The position numbers were made by a program, and so were the translations under genes. Under the pieces are notes generated by a model. It was not told where the DNA came from and searched no databases. It worked only from the letters and a program-made list of their open reading frames with translations. A DNA stretch of 64,000 bases. Source: JBBCJM01 sp037190175. GTDB lineage: Bacteria; Pseudomonadota; Alphaproteobacteria; Rhodobacterales; Rhodobacteraceae. Location: positions 18,053 through 82,052 of the forward strand of contig JBBCJM010000021.1 in NCBI GenBank assembly GCA_037190175.1, written 5' to 3'. Positions 8,226 through 16,358 of the stretch are shown here, one piece after another (within the stretch, counting starts at the first letter, position 1; every line of letters begins with the position of its first letter).

Positions 8226-9308
8226 ATGGGTGAAACTGAAGGCGGCAAAGGCGCGCGGATCGTCCGCGCTGCGGGACAGGCGCTGACGGCGCTGTGGCTG
8301 GCGGCGATGCCGGCGGCGGCGATGGACTGGTCCATCGTGACCAGACCCGGGATGCCCGGGCTACTGTCGGACATCACCATCGTCCATATCGCGGGCACGG
8401 GCGATATCGAGGGCGACGACGCGGCGCGGCTGGCGGTGCTGGTGGCGGAACACCGGGCGGCGGGCAACCGGCTCGACCCCAACCCGACGGTCTATTTCGA
8501 CTCGCCCGGCGGCGATCCGCTGGTGGGGGTCGAGATTGCGCTGGCCATCCGCAAGCTGGGGCTCGACACCTTCGTGCCCGAGGGTGCGGTCTGCGCCTCG
8601 GCCTGCACCATCGCCTTCCTGGGCGGGGTGCAGCGCCGGGTCAGGGGCGACTTCGCCATCCATGCGATCGGCGTCCGGCCGGGGGCGGATTTCTCGGGCG
8701 GCGCGGGCGCCGAGGATCCGAACGCCCGCACCGACGCGGTGCAGGCCGTCGCGCGGTTTCTGCTGATGGCCAGCCGCGAGCTGATCGGCGACACGCGGAT
8801 GGTCGAGACCTCGTTGGAGATCGCCCACAACGATATCGGGCTGGTGGGCGACGACCTGCTGCGCGACTGGGGCGTGATCACCCATGCCATGCGGCCCGGC
8901 CAGCAGTTGCAGGTCACGGACGGCACGCTGGCGCGCTGCGGGCAGACCGACTGGCTGGGGGAGACGACGGCGAACTCGTTTGCGCGCATCGCGATCTGCG
9001 ACAGCCTGACCGCCACCCGCCAGCACGCCGAAATCAGCGCCCTGGCCGCCGCGCTGGCCGCCGAGGGCGTGGAGGGGATCGAGGCCGAGCAGGAGCGGTT
9101 CGAGGCCGCCTGGCAAAACTGCGGCAAGGACCGCTTGCCCAAGGGCCTCGACCGCCTCCTCCCCCTCCCCCACGATTTTTTCAGCGAGCTGGACCTCTGC
9201 ATCTCGGCGGTGGTGGGCGCGCGGCACGCCGAACTGAAGGCGCTGAGCGACTATCGCGCGGTGATCGCGGCGGAACCGGCGCGCAGCGGGTGGAAGACGG
9301 CACCTTAG
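8226..9308 (+). CDS. Periplasmic ClpP-fold (COG3904-like) protein
   Basis: The 360-residue product has a hydrophobic N-terminal segment (ALTALWLAAMPAAAMDW). A ClpP/crotonase-type core follows: VYFDSPGGDPLVGVEIALAI, then VCASACTIAFLGGVQRRV, where the Ser after CA lies where the ClpP nucleophile sits, then DFAIHAIGV. Such proteins are annotated as periplasmic proteins of the COG3904 group, and protease activity is not proven. The C-terminal third is helical with no recognised domain. It lies just behind the trypsin-like protease on the same strand. Confidence 0.7.
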   Translation: MGETEGGKGARIVRAAGQALTALWLAAMPAAAMDWSIVTRPGMPGLLSDITIVHIAGTGDIEGDDAARLAVLVAEHRAAGNRLDPNPTVYFDSPGGDPLVGVEIALAIRKLGLDTFVPEGAVCASACTIAFLGGVQRRVRGDFAIHAIGVRPGADFSGGAGAEDPNARTDAVQAVARFLLMASRELIGDTRMVETSLEIAHNDIGLVGDDLLRDWGVITHAMRPGQQLQVTDGTLARCGQTDWLGETTANSFARIAICDSLTATRQHAEISALAAALAAEGVEGIEAEQERFEAAWQNCGKDRLPKGLDRLLPLPHDFFSELDLCISAVVGARHAELKALSDYRAVIAAEPARSGWKTAP

Positions 9309-9321
9309 AACCGTTCCAAAC

Positions 9322-9350
9322 TTGACAGGGGCGGGGGCCGGGCGCATATC
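9322..9350 (+). promoter_or_regulatory. Candidate sigma-70 promoter of nfu-tsaB-rimI
   Basis: A perfect TTGACA at 9322-9327 is followed 17 bases later by CATATC at 9345-9350. It sits 28 bases before the ATG of the Nfu gene in otherwise very GC-rich sequence. Confidence 0.5.
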
Positions 9351-9377
9351 CGGGGCTGTCCCCATGGAGATCGCGCC

Positions 9378-9935
9378 ATGTTCATCCAGACCGAGTCCAC
9401 CCCCAACCCGGCGACGCTGAAGTTCCTGCCCGGCCAGATGGTGCTGGAGGCGGGCAGCGCCGACTTCCCCAATGCCGAGGCCGCCGCGCAGAGCCCGCTG
9501 GCCAGCCGCATCTTCGACACCGGCGCGGTGACCGGCGTGTTCCTGGGCCATGACTTCGTGACCGTGACCAAGGCCGAGGGCACCGACTGGGCCCATGTGA
9601 AGCCCGGCGTGCTGGGCGCGATCATGGAACACTACCAGTCCGGCCAGCCGGCGCTGATCGGCGAGGCCGCGGCGGCCCACAGCGTGCAGGACGGCCCGGA
9701 TGCCGACATCGTGCGCCAGATCAAGGACCTGCTGGATACCCGGGTGCGCCCCGCGGTGGCGCAGGACGGCGGCGACATCACCTTCCACGGCTTCGACCGG
9801 GGCGTGGTCTACCTGCACATGAAGGGCTCCTGCGCCGGCTGCCCGTCCTCGACCTTGACGCTGAAGATGGGGATCGAGAACCTGCTGCGGCACTATATCC
9901 CCGAGGTGCGCGAGGTGCGGCCGGTTGCCGCCTGA
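9378..9935 (+). CDS. NifU-family Fe-S scaffold/carrier protein (Nfu)
   Basis: The 185-residue protein has the N-terminal Nfu domain (MFIQTESTPNPATLKFLPG) and the C-terminal NifU-like domain with the cluster-binding CxxC in KGSCAGCPSSTLTLK. It carries a 4Fe-4S cluster to target apoproteins in the cytoplasm. The length and two-domain order are those of alphaproteobacterial and mitochondrial Nfu. It is first in a run with tsaB and rimI, whose reading frames overlap. Confidence 0.93.
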   Translation: MFIQTESTPNPATLKFLPGQMVLEAGSADFPNAEAAAQSPLASRIFDTGAVTGVFLGHDFVTVTKAEGTDWAHVKPGVLGAIMEHYQSGQPALIGEAAAAHSVQDGPDADIVRQIKDLLDTRVRPAVAQDGGDITFHGFDRGVVYLHMKGSCAGCPSSTLTLKMGIENLLRHYIPEVREVRPVAA

Positions 9936-10524
9936 GCCGCATATCCTGGCCTTCGACACATCGGCCGCGCATTGCGCGGCCGCTTTGCTGTCGGGCGGGC
10001 GGGTGCTGGCCAGCCGTGACGAGCAGATGGCCACCGGGCAGGCGGAACGGCTGTTGCCGCTCTTGGAGGAGGTGCTGGCCGAGGGCGGGATCGGCTGGCG
10101 CGACCTGACGGCGCTGGCGGTGGGCACGGGGCCGGGCAACTTCACCGGGGTGCGCATCGCGGTCGCGGCGGCGCGGGGGCTGGCTTTGGGGCTGGGGATC
10201 CCGGCCATCGGCGTGACCCGGCTGGAGGCGCTGGCCCACGGCCTGCCGCGCCCGGTGACGGTGGTCGAGGACGCCCGGCGCGGCGAGGCCTATGTGCAGG
10301 CCTTCGACGGCGGCGCGGCCCGGCTGATGCCGATGGCGCAGGCGCTGGCGCTGCCCGGCTCGCGGGTGGGGCAGGGCGGGCTGGCCCCGGCCATGCCGCT
10401 GGCCGAGGCCATCGCCCAAGTGGCCGCCGCCCGCACCCCCCCGCATCCGCGCCCCGCGCCCTTCTACCTGCGCGGGGCCGACGCGAGCCCGCCCGCCGAC
10501 CCGCCGCCGGTGATCCTGCCGTGA
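9925..10524 (+). CDS. tsaB: tRNA threonylcarbamoyladenosine biosynthesis protein TsaB
   Basis: TsaB is the non-catalytic partner of TsaD in making t6A37 on tRNAs that read ANN codons. The 199-residue protein shows ILAFDTSAAHCAAAL, the VGTGPGNFTGVRIAVAAARGL signature and VVEDARRGEAYVQAF. The likely start is a TTG at 9925 that overlaps the nfu stop. The C-terminus overlaps the GTG of rimI by four bases. TsaB next to RimI is a common arrangement. Confidence 0.93.
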   Translation: MPPEPHILAFDTSAAHCAAALLSGGRVLASRDEQMATGQAERLLPLLEEVLAEGGIGWRDLTALAVGTGPGNFTGVRIAVAAARGLALGLGIPAIGVTRLEALAHGLPRPVTVVEDARRGEAYVQAFDGGAARLMPMAQALALPGSRVGQGGLAPAMPLAEAIAQVAAARTPPHPRPAPFYLRGADASPPADPPPVILP

Positions 10525-11009
10525 GCCCCGAGGACATGGCCGCGCTGCACGCGATCTGCTTCACCCAGCCGCGCCCCTGGACCGCGGCCGAGTTCGCCGA
10601 GATCCTGGCCCGCCCCGGGGTGTTCCTGTGCCTCGCCGACCGCTCATCGCTCCCTGCCGGGCGCTCTTCGCCGACCGAGGACGGCCCGGCAGGGCAGGAG
10701 GAGGGGCCGGCGGGCTTCCTGCTCGGCCGGGCGCTGGCGGGGGAGGCGGAGCTCCTGACGCTGGCCGTCGACCCCCGCGCCCGCCGGCGGGGCACCGGCG
10801 CGGCGCTGGTGGCAGAGTTCCTCAGCGAGGCCCTGCACCGCCACGCCACCCGCGCCTTCCTGGAGGTCGCCGAGACCAACGCCGCCGCCCGCGCGCTCTA
10901 CGCCCGCATGGGGTTCGGGCAGGTCGGCCGCCGGCGGGGCTACTTCGCCGCCCCCGGCCAGCCGGCGCAGGATGCCATCGTCATGGCCCGCGATCTGCCC
11001 CTTTCCTGA
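10521..11009 (+). CDS. rimI: Ribosomal protein-alanine N-acetyltransferase RimI with an unusual insert
   Basis: This GNAT acetyltransferase (162 residues) modifies ribosomal protein N-termini. The acetyl-CoA loop is AVDPRARRRGTGAAL, and FLEVAETNAAARALYARMGF and the closing AIVMARDL are RimI hallmarks. Between strand FLCLA and strand GFLLGR the family normally has a short turn. Here there are about 20 extra residues (RSSLPAGRSSPTEDGPAGQE) encoded by a palindromic DNA element at 10640-10694. The insert lies before the catalytic core, so the enzyme may still work. The start is GTG at 10521. Confidence 0.88.
   Translation: MSPEDMAALHAICFTQPRPWTAAEFAEILARPGVFLCLADRSSLPAGRSSPTEDGPAGQEEGPAGFLLGRALAGEAELLTLAVDPRARRRGTGAALVAEFLSEALHRHATRAFLEVAETNAAARALYARMGFGQVGRRRGYFAAPGQPAQDAIVMARDLPLS
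10640..10694 (+). repeat. Palindromic element inserted in frame in rimI
   Basis: An 11-base perfect inverted repeat (CCCTGCCGGGC at 10652-10662, its complement at 10684-10694) lies inside rimI. The upstream part shares CCGCTCATCG, CTGCCGG and CTCTTCGC, in the same order, with the minus strand of the palindrome at 48291-48363. It therefore looks like a second copy of a dispersed element that kept the reading frame open. Confidence 0.6.
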
Positions 11010-11050
11010 CCGGGCGATCAAATCCCGCCCGGCCGGCCCCGGATAGCCCC

Positions 11051-11080
11051 TTGACCGCCCGCGGGCTTGCCCCCCTAAAT
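11051..11080 (+). promoter_or_regulatory. Candidate promoter of the BMP-type nucleoside importer
   Basis: TTGACC at 11051-11056 is spaced 18 bases from CTAAAT at 11075-11080, a good match to sigma-70 hexamers in an otherwise GC-rich stretch. It lies 61 bases before the ATG of the solute-binding protein. Confidence 0.5.
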
Positions 11081-11140
11081 GATCCACGAACCGGGGCCAT
11101 GCGAGAGCCCCGCCGCGAACAACCAAACCGGGAGAGACCC

Positions 11141-12139
11141 ATGACCCTCACGAAATCCCTGGCGACGGCGGCATCGGCCCTGGCGCTGACCGCGGGCCTT
11201 GCCGCCGCCGAGCCGGCGATCATCTTCGACCTGGGCGGCAAGTTCGACAAATCCTTCAACGAGGCCGCCTTCAACGGCGCCACCCGTTGGGCGCAGGAGA
11301 CCGGGGGCACCTTCAAGGAGCTCGAGATGCAGTCCGAGGCCCAGCGCGAACAGGCGCTGCGCCGCCTGGCCGAGGCCGGGGCCAACCCGATCGTGATGAC
11401 GGGCTTCGCCTTCGGCGACGTGCTGAACACCGTGGCGCCGGACTATCCCGACACCAGGTTCGCCATCATCGACGCCGAGGTGGCCCAGCCCAACGTCCGC
11501 TCGGTGCTGTTCGCCGAGCACGAGGGGTCGTATCTGGTCGGCGTGCTGGCCGCCATGGCCTCGCAGACCGATACCGTGGGCTTCATCGGCGGCATGGACA
11601 TCCCGCTGATTCGCCGCTTCGGCTGCGGCTATGCCCAGGGGGTGAAGGCGGTGAATCCCGACGCCACCGTGATCCTGAACATGACCGGCACCACCCCGGC
11701 GGCCTGGAACGACCCGGTGAAGGGCGGCGAACTGGCCAAAAGCCAGAAGGCGCAGGGGGCCGACGTGATCTATGCCGCCGCGGGCGGCACCGGGATCGGC
11801 GTCCTGCAGGCCGCGGCCGACGAGGGGATCCTCTCGATCGGGGTCGACAGCAACCAGAACCACCTGCACCCGGGCAAGGTGCTGACCTCGATGCTGAAGC
11901 GGGTGGACAACGCCGTGTACGAGGCCTTCACGGCCGGCGAGGCGCTGGAGACCGGCAGCACGATCTCGATGGACCTGGCCTCCGAGGGCGTGGGCTATGC
12001 GCTGGACGAGCACAACGCCGCGCTGATCACCGACGAGATGAAGGCGGCGGTCGATGCGGCGGCCGAGCAGATCAAGTCGGGCGAGCTGGCGGTGCACAAC
12101 TATTCGGACGACAACACCTGCCCCGCGGCGCAGTTCTGA
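11141..12139 (+). CDS. BMP-family ABC transporter substrate-binding protein
   Basis: The 332-residue periplasmic protein has a clean signal peptide (SLATAASALALTAGLAAAEP) and the BmpA/Med family pattern: FDLGGKFDKSFNEAAFNGA, TGFAFGDVLNTVAP, GFIGGMDIPLIRRFGCGYAQGV and ADVIYAAAGGTGIGVLQAA. Studied members bind purine nucleosides. It heads the operon of ATPase and two permeases that ends near a purine nucleoside phosphorylase, which supports a nucleoside ligand. No lipobox cysteine is present, so it is probably soluble in the periplasm. Confidence 0.92.
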   Translation: MTLTKSLATAASALALTAGLAAAEPAIIFDLGGKFDKSFNEAAFNGATRWAQETGGTFKELEMQSEAQREQALRRLAEAGANPIVMTGFAFGDVLNTVAPDYPDTRFAIIDAEVAQPNVRSVLFAEHEGSYLVGVLAAMASQTDTVGFIGGMDIPLIRRFGCGYAQGVKAVNPDATVILNMTGTTPAAWNDPVKGGELAKSQKAQGADVIYAAAGGTGIGVLQAAADEGILSIGVDSNQNHLHPGKVLTSMLKRVDNAVYEAFTAGEALETGSTISMDLASEGVGYALDEHNAALITDEMKAAVDAAAEQIKSGELAVHNYSDDNTCPAAQF

Positions 12140-12145
12140 TCGCCT

Positions 12146-12173
12146 GCGCCCGGCGGCGACCGCTGCCGGGCGC
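12146..12173 (+). other. Intercistronic hairpin between binding protein and ATPase
   Basis: GCGCCCGGC at 12146-12154 pairs perfectly with GCCGGGCGC at 12165-12173 around a 10-base loop, directly after the binding-protein stop. Such hairpins often protect the upstream message or attenuate read-through, giving more binding protein than transporter. No T run follows. Confidence 0.5.
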
Positions 12174-12265
12174 CCCTCCCCCGCCAGCCCGGTGACGGTG
12201 AGCCATCCCCCCTTCGCGACCGCCGCCCCGGCGCCCTGCGCCCCGCGGCCCCAGGGTGCTGAGCC

Positions 12266-13801
12266 ATGAGCGATCCGCAGACCGCGCCCCTCGCCATCGA
12301 ACTGCGCGGCATCTCGAAATCATTCGGCCCGGTGCAGGCCAACAAGGACATCTCGATCCAGGTCCGCCGCGGCACCATCCACGGCATCATCGGCGAGAAC
12401 GGCGCGGGCAAGTCCACGCTGATGTCGATCCTCTACGGCTTCTACCGCGCCGACGCGGGCGAGATCGTGATCGGGGGCAAGGTCACCCCGATCCCCGACA
12501 GCCAGTCGGCCATCCGCGCCGGGATCGGCATGGTGTTCCAGCATTTCAAGCTGGTGCAGAACTTCACCGTGCTGGAGAACATCATCCTGGGCGCCGAGGA
12601 GGGCGGCCTGCTGCGCCCCTCGCTGGCCAAGGCGCGGCAGGCGCTGGTCGACCTCGCCCGCGAATACGGGCTGGAGGTGAACCCCGACGCGCTGATCGAG
12701 AACCTCTCGGTCGGCCACCAGCAGCGGGTGGAGATCCTCAAGGCGCTCTACCGCCAGGCCGACATCCTGATCCTGGACGAGCCCACGGGCGTGCTGACCC
12801 CGCCCGAGGCCGACCACCTGTTCCGCATCCTGCGGGGGCTGAAGGACCAGGGCAAGACCGTGATCCTGATCACCCACAAGCTGCGCGAGATCATGGAGAT
12901 CACCGACGCGGTCAGCGTGATGCGCCGCGGCGAGATGGTGGCGACGGTCGAGACCGCCCGCACCAGCCCCGAGGAACTGGCCGAGCTGATGGTGGGCCGC
13001 AAGGTCCTGCTGCGGGTGGACAAGAAGCCCGCCGCCCCCGGGCCGGTGGTGCTGGAGGTCGACGACCTGCGGGTGCACGACGCCCAGGGGGTGGAGCGGC
13101 TGAAGGGCGTCAGCCTCACCATCCGCGCGGGCGAGATCCTCGGCATCGCCGGGGTGGCCGGCAACGGGCAGACCGAGCTTCTGGAGGTGCTGGGCGGCAT
13201 CGCCCACGGCACCGGCGCCATCCGGCTGAACGGGCAGGACCTGCCTTTGGGCAAGGCGGCGAACGGGCAGAGCCGCCGCATGGCCGGCATCGCCCATGTG
13301 CCCGAGGACCGGCAGGTGCTGGGCCTGATCATGGATTTCACGGCCTGGGAGAACGTGGCCTTCGGCTATCACCACGCCGCCGAATACCAGAAGAACGCGG
13401 TCTTCATGGACAACGAGGCGGTCCGCCGCGACGCGCTCGCCAAGATCGAACGCTTCGATGTGCGCCCGGCCGACTGCTGGCTGCCGGCCAAGAGCTTCTC
13501 GGGCGGGAACCAGCAGAAACTGGTGGTGGCCCGCGAGATCGAGCGCGGGCCCGACCTGCTGCTGGTCGGCCAGCCCACCCGCGGCGTGGACATCGGCGCC
13601 ATCGAGTTCATCCACAAGCAGATCGTGGCGCTGCGCGACGCCGGCAAGGCGATCCTGCTGGTCTCGGTGGAGCTGGACGAGATCATGTCGCTCTCCGACC
13701 GCATCGCGGTGATGTTCGACGGCCGCATCATGGGCGAACGCGACCCCGCCACCACCAACGAGCGCGAACTGGGGCTGCTGATGGCGGGGGTGGGGGGGTG
13801 A
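12266..13801 (+). CDS. Nucleoside/sugar-type ABC transporter ATPase with two ABC domains
   Basis: The 511-residue protein has two fused nucleotide-binding domains. In the first, Walker A is GENGAGKS, the signature is LSVGHQQRVEILKALY and Walker B is ILILDEPTGVLTP. The second has a degenerate Walker A (GVAGNGQTE), the signature FSGGNQQKLVVAREI and LLLVGQPTRGVDIGA. This layout, with MVFQHFKLVQNFTVLENI, matches the YufO/NupA group that energises BMP-type nucleoside importers. It forms an operon with the genes on either side. Confidence 0.93.
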   Translation: MSDPQTAPLAIELRGISKSFGPVQANKDISIQVRRGTIHGIIGENGAGKSTLMSILYGFYRADAGEIVIGGKVTPIPDSQSAIRAGIGMVFQHFKLVQNFTVLENIILGAEEGGLLRPSLAKARQALVDLAREYGLEVNPDALIENLSVGHQQRVEILKALYRQADILILDEPTGVLTPPEADHLFRILRGLKDQGKTVILITHKLREIMEITDAVSVMRRGEMVATVETARTSPEELAELMVGRKVLLRVDKKPAAPGPVVLEVDDLRVHDAQGVERLKGVSLTIRAGEILGIAGVAGNGQTELLEVLGGIAHGTGAIRLNGQDLPLGKAANGQSRRMAGIAHVPEDRQVLGLIMDFTAWENVAFGYHHAAEYQKNAVFMDNEAVRRDALAKIERFDVRPADCWLPAKSFSGGNQQKLVVAREIERGPDLLLVGQPTRGVDIGAIEFIHKQIVALRDAGKAILLVSVELDEIMSLSDRIAVMFDGRIMGERDPATTNERELGLLMAGVGG

Positions 13802-13802
13802 A

Positions 13803-14129
13803 ATGAAGCTGACTCGGTATCCAGCGAAACGCGAAGCTAGAAATAGCGAGACCCATGACTACTTTAACGGCGATATCGATCTGGAAAAGGTTAATGTTCG
13901 GAGCGGGGAAGTATCAATCAGATTGGAGGGATTTAATACCCAACTAAACGGAGCGTACGAAGTGTACTTGAGCTTTGCGCCATCGGAAGTACTTGAAATT
14001 CTGAAGATTGCCAGTGTGCAACAATTTGTCCAGCAGTTCGAGTTGGGCTCGAATATTCGTAACTTGCATAGCAAGATTGCTGAATTGCAGGCGCAGGTTC
14101 AATCCTTGACTCAGAAGGACGGCACCTGA
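13803..14129 (+). CDS. AT-rich orphan gene inside the nucleoside importer operon
   Basis: The 108-residue protein is not recognised. Its codon use (many AAT, ATT, GAA, AAA) and visibly lower GC differ sharply from both flanking transporter genes. It begins one base after the ATPase stop, and its own TGA overlaps the ATG of the permease at 14129, so it fits exactly into the coupled reading of the operon. The N-terminal half looks like beta structure (VNVRSGEVSIRLEGFNTQL). The C-terminus (FELGSNIRNLHSKIAELQAQVQSL) is a likely coiled coil. There is no signal peptide or membrane span. Confidence 0.75.
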   Translation: MKLTRYPAKREARNSETHDYFNGDIDLEKVNVRSGEVSIRLEGFNTQLNGAYEVYLSFAPSEVLEILKIASVQQFVQQFELGSNIRNLHSKIAELQAQVQSLTQKDGT

Positions 14130-15223
14130 TGGACCGGATGCCGAAATGGGCCGATGTGGCCGTGGTGCCGGCGATCAGCCTGCTCCTGGCCTTCGTCATC
14201 TCCTCCCTCGTGATCCTCGCCATCGGGGAAAACCCGTGGGAGGCGATGAAGCTGATGGTGACGGGGGCCCTGGGCTCCACCTACGGCTGGGGCTATACGC
14301 TCTATTACGCCACCAACTTCATGTTCACCGGGCTCGCCGTCTCGGTCGCCTTCCACGCGGGCCTCTTCAACATCGGCGGCGAGGGGCAGGCGACCTTGGG
14401 CGGCCTCGGCGTGGCGCTGGTCTGCCTGTTCCTGCCCTGGCCGCACTGGAGCCTGGCGCTCGCCGCCGCGGTGCTGGCGGCCGCGGCCTTCGGCGCGCTC
14501 TGGGCCGCGGTGCCGGCCTGGCTGCAGGCCAAGCGCGGCAGCCACATCGTGATCACCACGATCATGTTCAACTTCATCGCCGCGGCGCTCCTGAACTACA
14601 TCCTGGTCAACATCCTGCGCCCGGTGGGCAGCATGGACCCGGCCTCGGCCCGTTTCGCGACCGAGCTGCGGCTGCCGCGGCTGGGCGAGATGCTGAACGG
14701 GCTCGGCATCCCCTTCGCCCGCGGCACGCCCGCCAACGTGACCTTCGTGATCGCGGTTCTGGCCTGCCTCGGCGTCTGGCTGCTGATCTGGCGCACCCGG
14801 CTCGGCTACGAGATCCGCGCCTTCGGCAAGTCGGAACGCGCCGCGGTCTATGCCGGGATCAACCCGGTGCGCATCACCATGGCCGCCATGCTGATCTCGG
14901 GCGGGCTGGCCGGGCTGATGGCCACCAACCAGGTGATGGGCGAGGCGCAGAGGCTGCTGCTGAACTCGGTCGAGGGCGCCGGGTTCATCGGCATCGCGGT
15001 GGCGCTGATGGGGCGGTCGCACCCGGTGGGGGTGTTCCTGGCCGCGATCCTGTTCGGCTTCCTCTACCAGGGCGGGGCGGAACTGGCGCTCTGGACCAAG
15101 ATCCCCCGCGAGTTGATCACCGTGATCCAGGCGCTGGTGATCCTGTTCACCGGGGCCTTGGACAACATGGTGCGCCGGCCGGTCGAATGGCTGTTCGCGG
15201 TGGCACGCAGGGGGGCGCGGTGA
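14129..15223 (+). CDS. ABC transporter permease (BMP/nucleoside type)
   Basis: The 364-residue integral membrane protein has about nine hydrophobic segments and the BPD_transp_2 features FHAGLFNIGGEGQATLGGL and the cytoplasmic loop YEIRAFGKSERAAVYAGINPVRITMAAMLISG. It is the first of two permease subunits that form the heterodimeric channel. Its ATG overlaps the stop of the AT-rich orphan gene. The second permease starts within its own stop codon (GTGATGG). Confidence 0.92.
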   Translation: MDRMPKWADVAVVPAISLLLAFVISSLVILAIGENPWEAMKLMVTGALGSTYGWGYTLYYATNFMFTGLAVSVAFHAGLFNIGGEGQATLGGLGVALVCLFLPWPHWSLALAAAVLAAAAFGALWAAVPAWLQAKRGSHIVITTIMFNFIAAALLNYILVNILRPVGSMDPASARFATELRLPRLGEMLNGLGIPFARGTPANVTFVIAVLACLGVWLLIWRTRLGYEIRAFGKSERAAVYAGINPVRITMAAMLISGGLAGLMATNQVMGEAQRLLLNSVEGAGFIGIAVALMGRSHPVGVFLAAILFGFLYQGGAELALWTKIPRELITVIQALVILFTGALDNMVRRPVEWLFAVARRGAR

Positions 15224-16188
15224 TGGATTTCGCGACGCTGATCCAGATCCTCGACTCCACCGTGCGGCTGGCCACGCCCTTGCTCTTCGCCTGCCTCGCC
15301 GGGCTCTTCTCCGAACGCGCCGGGGTGTTCGACATCGGGCTGGAAGGCAAGATGCTGATGGCGGCCTTCGTCTCGGGCGCGGCGGCGGCGGTCACCGGCT
15401 CGGTCTGGCTGGGGCTGCTGGCGGGGATCGCGGGTTCGGTGGCCATGTCGGGGATCCACGGGCTGGCCTCGATCACCTTCCGCGGCAACCAGCTGATCTC
15501 CGGCGTGGCGATCAACTTCCTGGCCTCGGGCATCACCGTGCTGCTGGGGCAGAACTGGTTCGGGCTGGGCGGGCGCACCCCGCCGATCTCGGGCGACGCG
15601 CGGTTCCAGCCCATCACCCTGCCCTTCGCCGAGTCCTTGCGCGAGGTGCCGGTGCTGGGGCCGGTCTATTTCGAACTGATCTCGGGCCATTCGATCCTGG
15701 TCTACCTGGCCGCGGCGCTGGTGCCGGGCACCTGGTGGCTCCTCTACCGCACCCGCTTCGGCCTGCGGCTGCGCGCGGTGGGCGAGAACCCGGCGGCGGT
15801 CGATACCGCGGGGGTCAGCGTGATCGGGATGCGCTTCGCCGCGGTGGGGATCTGCGGGGTGCTCTGCGGCCTCGCGGGCGCCTACCTCGCCACCTCGCTC
15901 TCGGCCGGCTTCGGCAAGGAGATGACCGCGGGCCGCGGCTTCATCGCGCTGGCCGCGCTGATCTTCGCCAAGTGGCGGCCCTGGCACGCGCTGGGCGCCT
16001 GCCTGCTGTTCGGCCTGCTGGAGGCGCTGGGCAACCGCTATCAGAACATCGACCTCGGCGCCTTCGTGGTGCCGGTGCAGGCGATGCAGGCACTGCCCTA
16101 TATCCTGACGGTGGTGATCCTGGCGGGCTTCGTGGGCAAGGCGATCCCGCCGCGGGCGGGCGGCGAGCCCTATGTGAAGGAAAGATAG
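15223..16188 (+). CDS. ABC transporter permease (BMP/nucleoside type), second subunit
   Basis: The 321-residue protein is all-hydrophobic, with the same family marks in its own version: SERAGVFDIGLEGKMLMAAF and the loop FGLRLRAVGENPAAVDTAGVSVIGMRFAAVG. Together with the preceding permease, the dual ATPase and the BMP protein it completes a nucleoside importer. It ends the operon just before a large palindrome. Confidence 0.92.
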   Translation: MDFATLIQILDSTVRLATPLLFACLAGLFSERAGVFDIGLEGKMLMAAFVSGAAAAVTGSVWLGLLAGIAGSVAMSGIHGLASITFRGNQLISGVAINFLASGITVLLGQNWFGLGGRTPPISGDARFQPITLPFAESLREVPVLGPVYFELISGHSILVYLAAALVPGTWWLLYRTRFGLRLRAVGENPAAVDTAGVSVIGMRFAAVGICGVLCGLAGAYLATSLSAGFGKEMTAGRGFIALAALIFAKWRPWHALGACLLFGLLEALGNRYQNIDLGAFVVPVQAMQALPYILTVVILAGFVGKAIPPRAGGEPYVKER

Positions 16189-16215
16189 GGGGCGCCGCCC
16201 CCTCGGCTTCGCCTC

Positions 16216-16300
16216 ACCCCCGGGATACTTGGAACACCAAAGAAAGCCATTCTGAATCAGATGCCTGCTTTCTTTGGTGTTCCAAGTATCCTGCGGGGGT
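16216..16300. repeat. Large near-perfect palindrome, member of a dispersed repeat family
   Basis: A 25-base arm at 16223-16247 is perfectly complementary to 16267-16291 around a 19-base loop, and a further 7-base outer stem (ACCCCCG with CGGGGGT) pairs after a 2-base bulge. It lies between the permease and the phosphorylase and may be a strong transcription stop. The outer flank (minus strand CCCCCGGACCCCCGCAGG then ATACTT) recurs near 18957 and 60686. Confidence 0.85.
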
Positions 16301-16358
16301 CCGGGGGTGCAAAACCCCTGGGGCCGGAGCCGGGTGCAACGATGGGAGGGGGAAAGCC

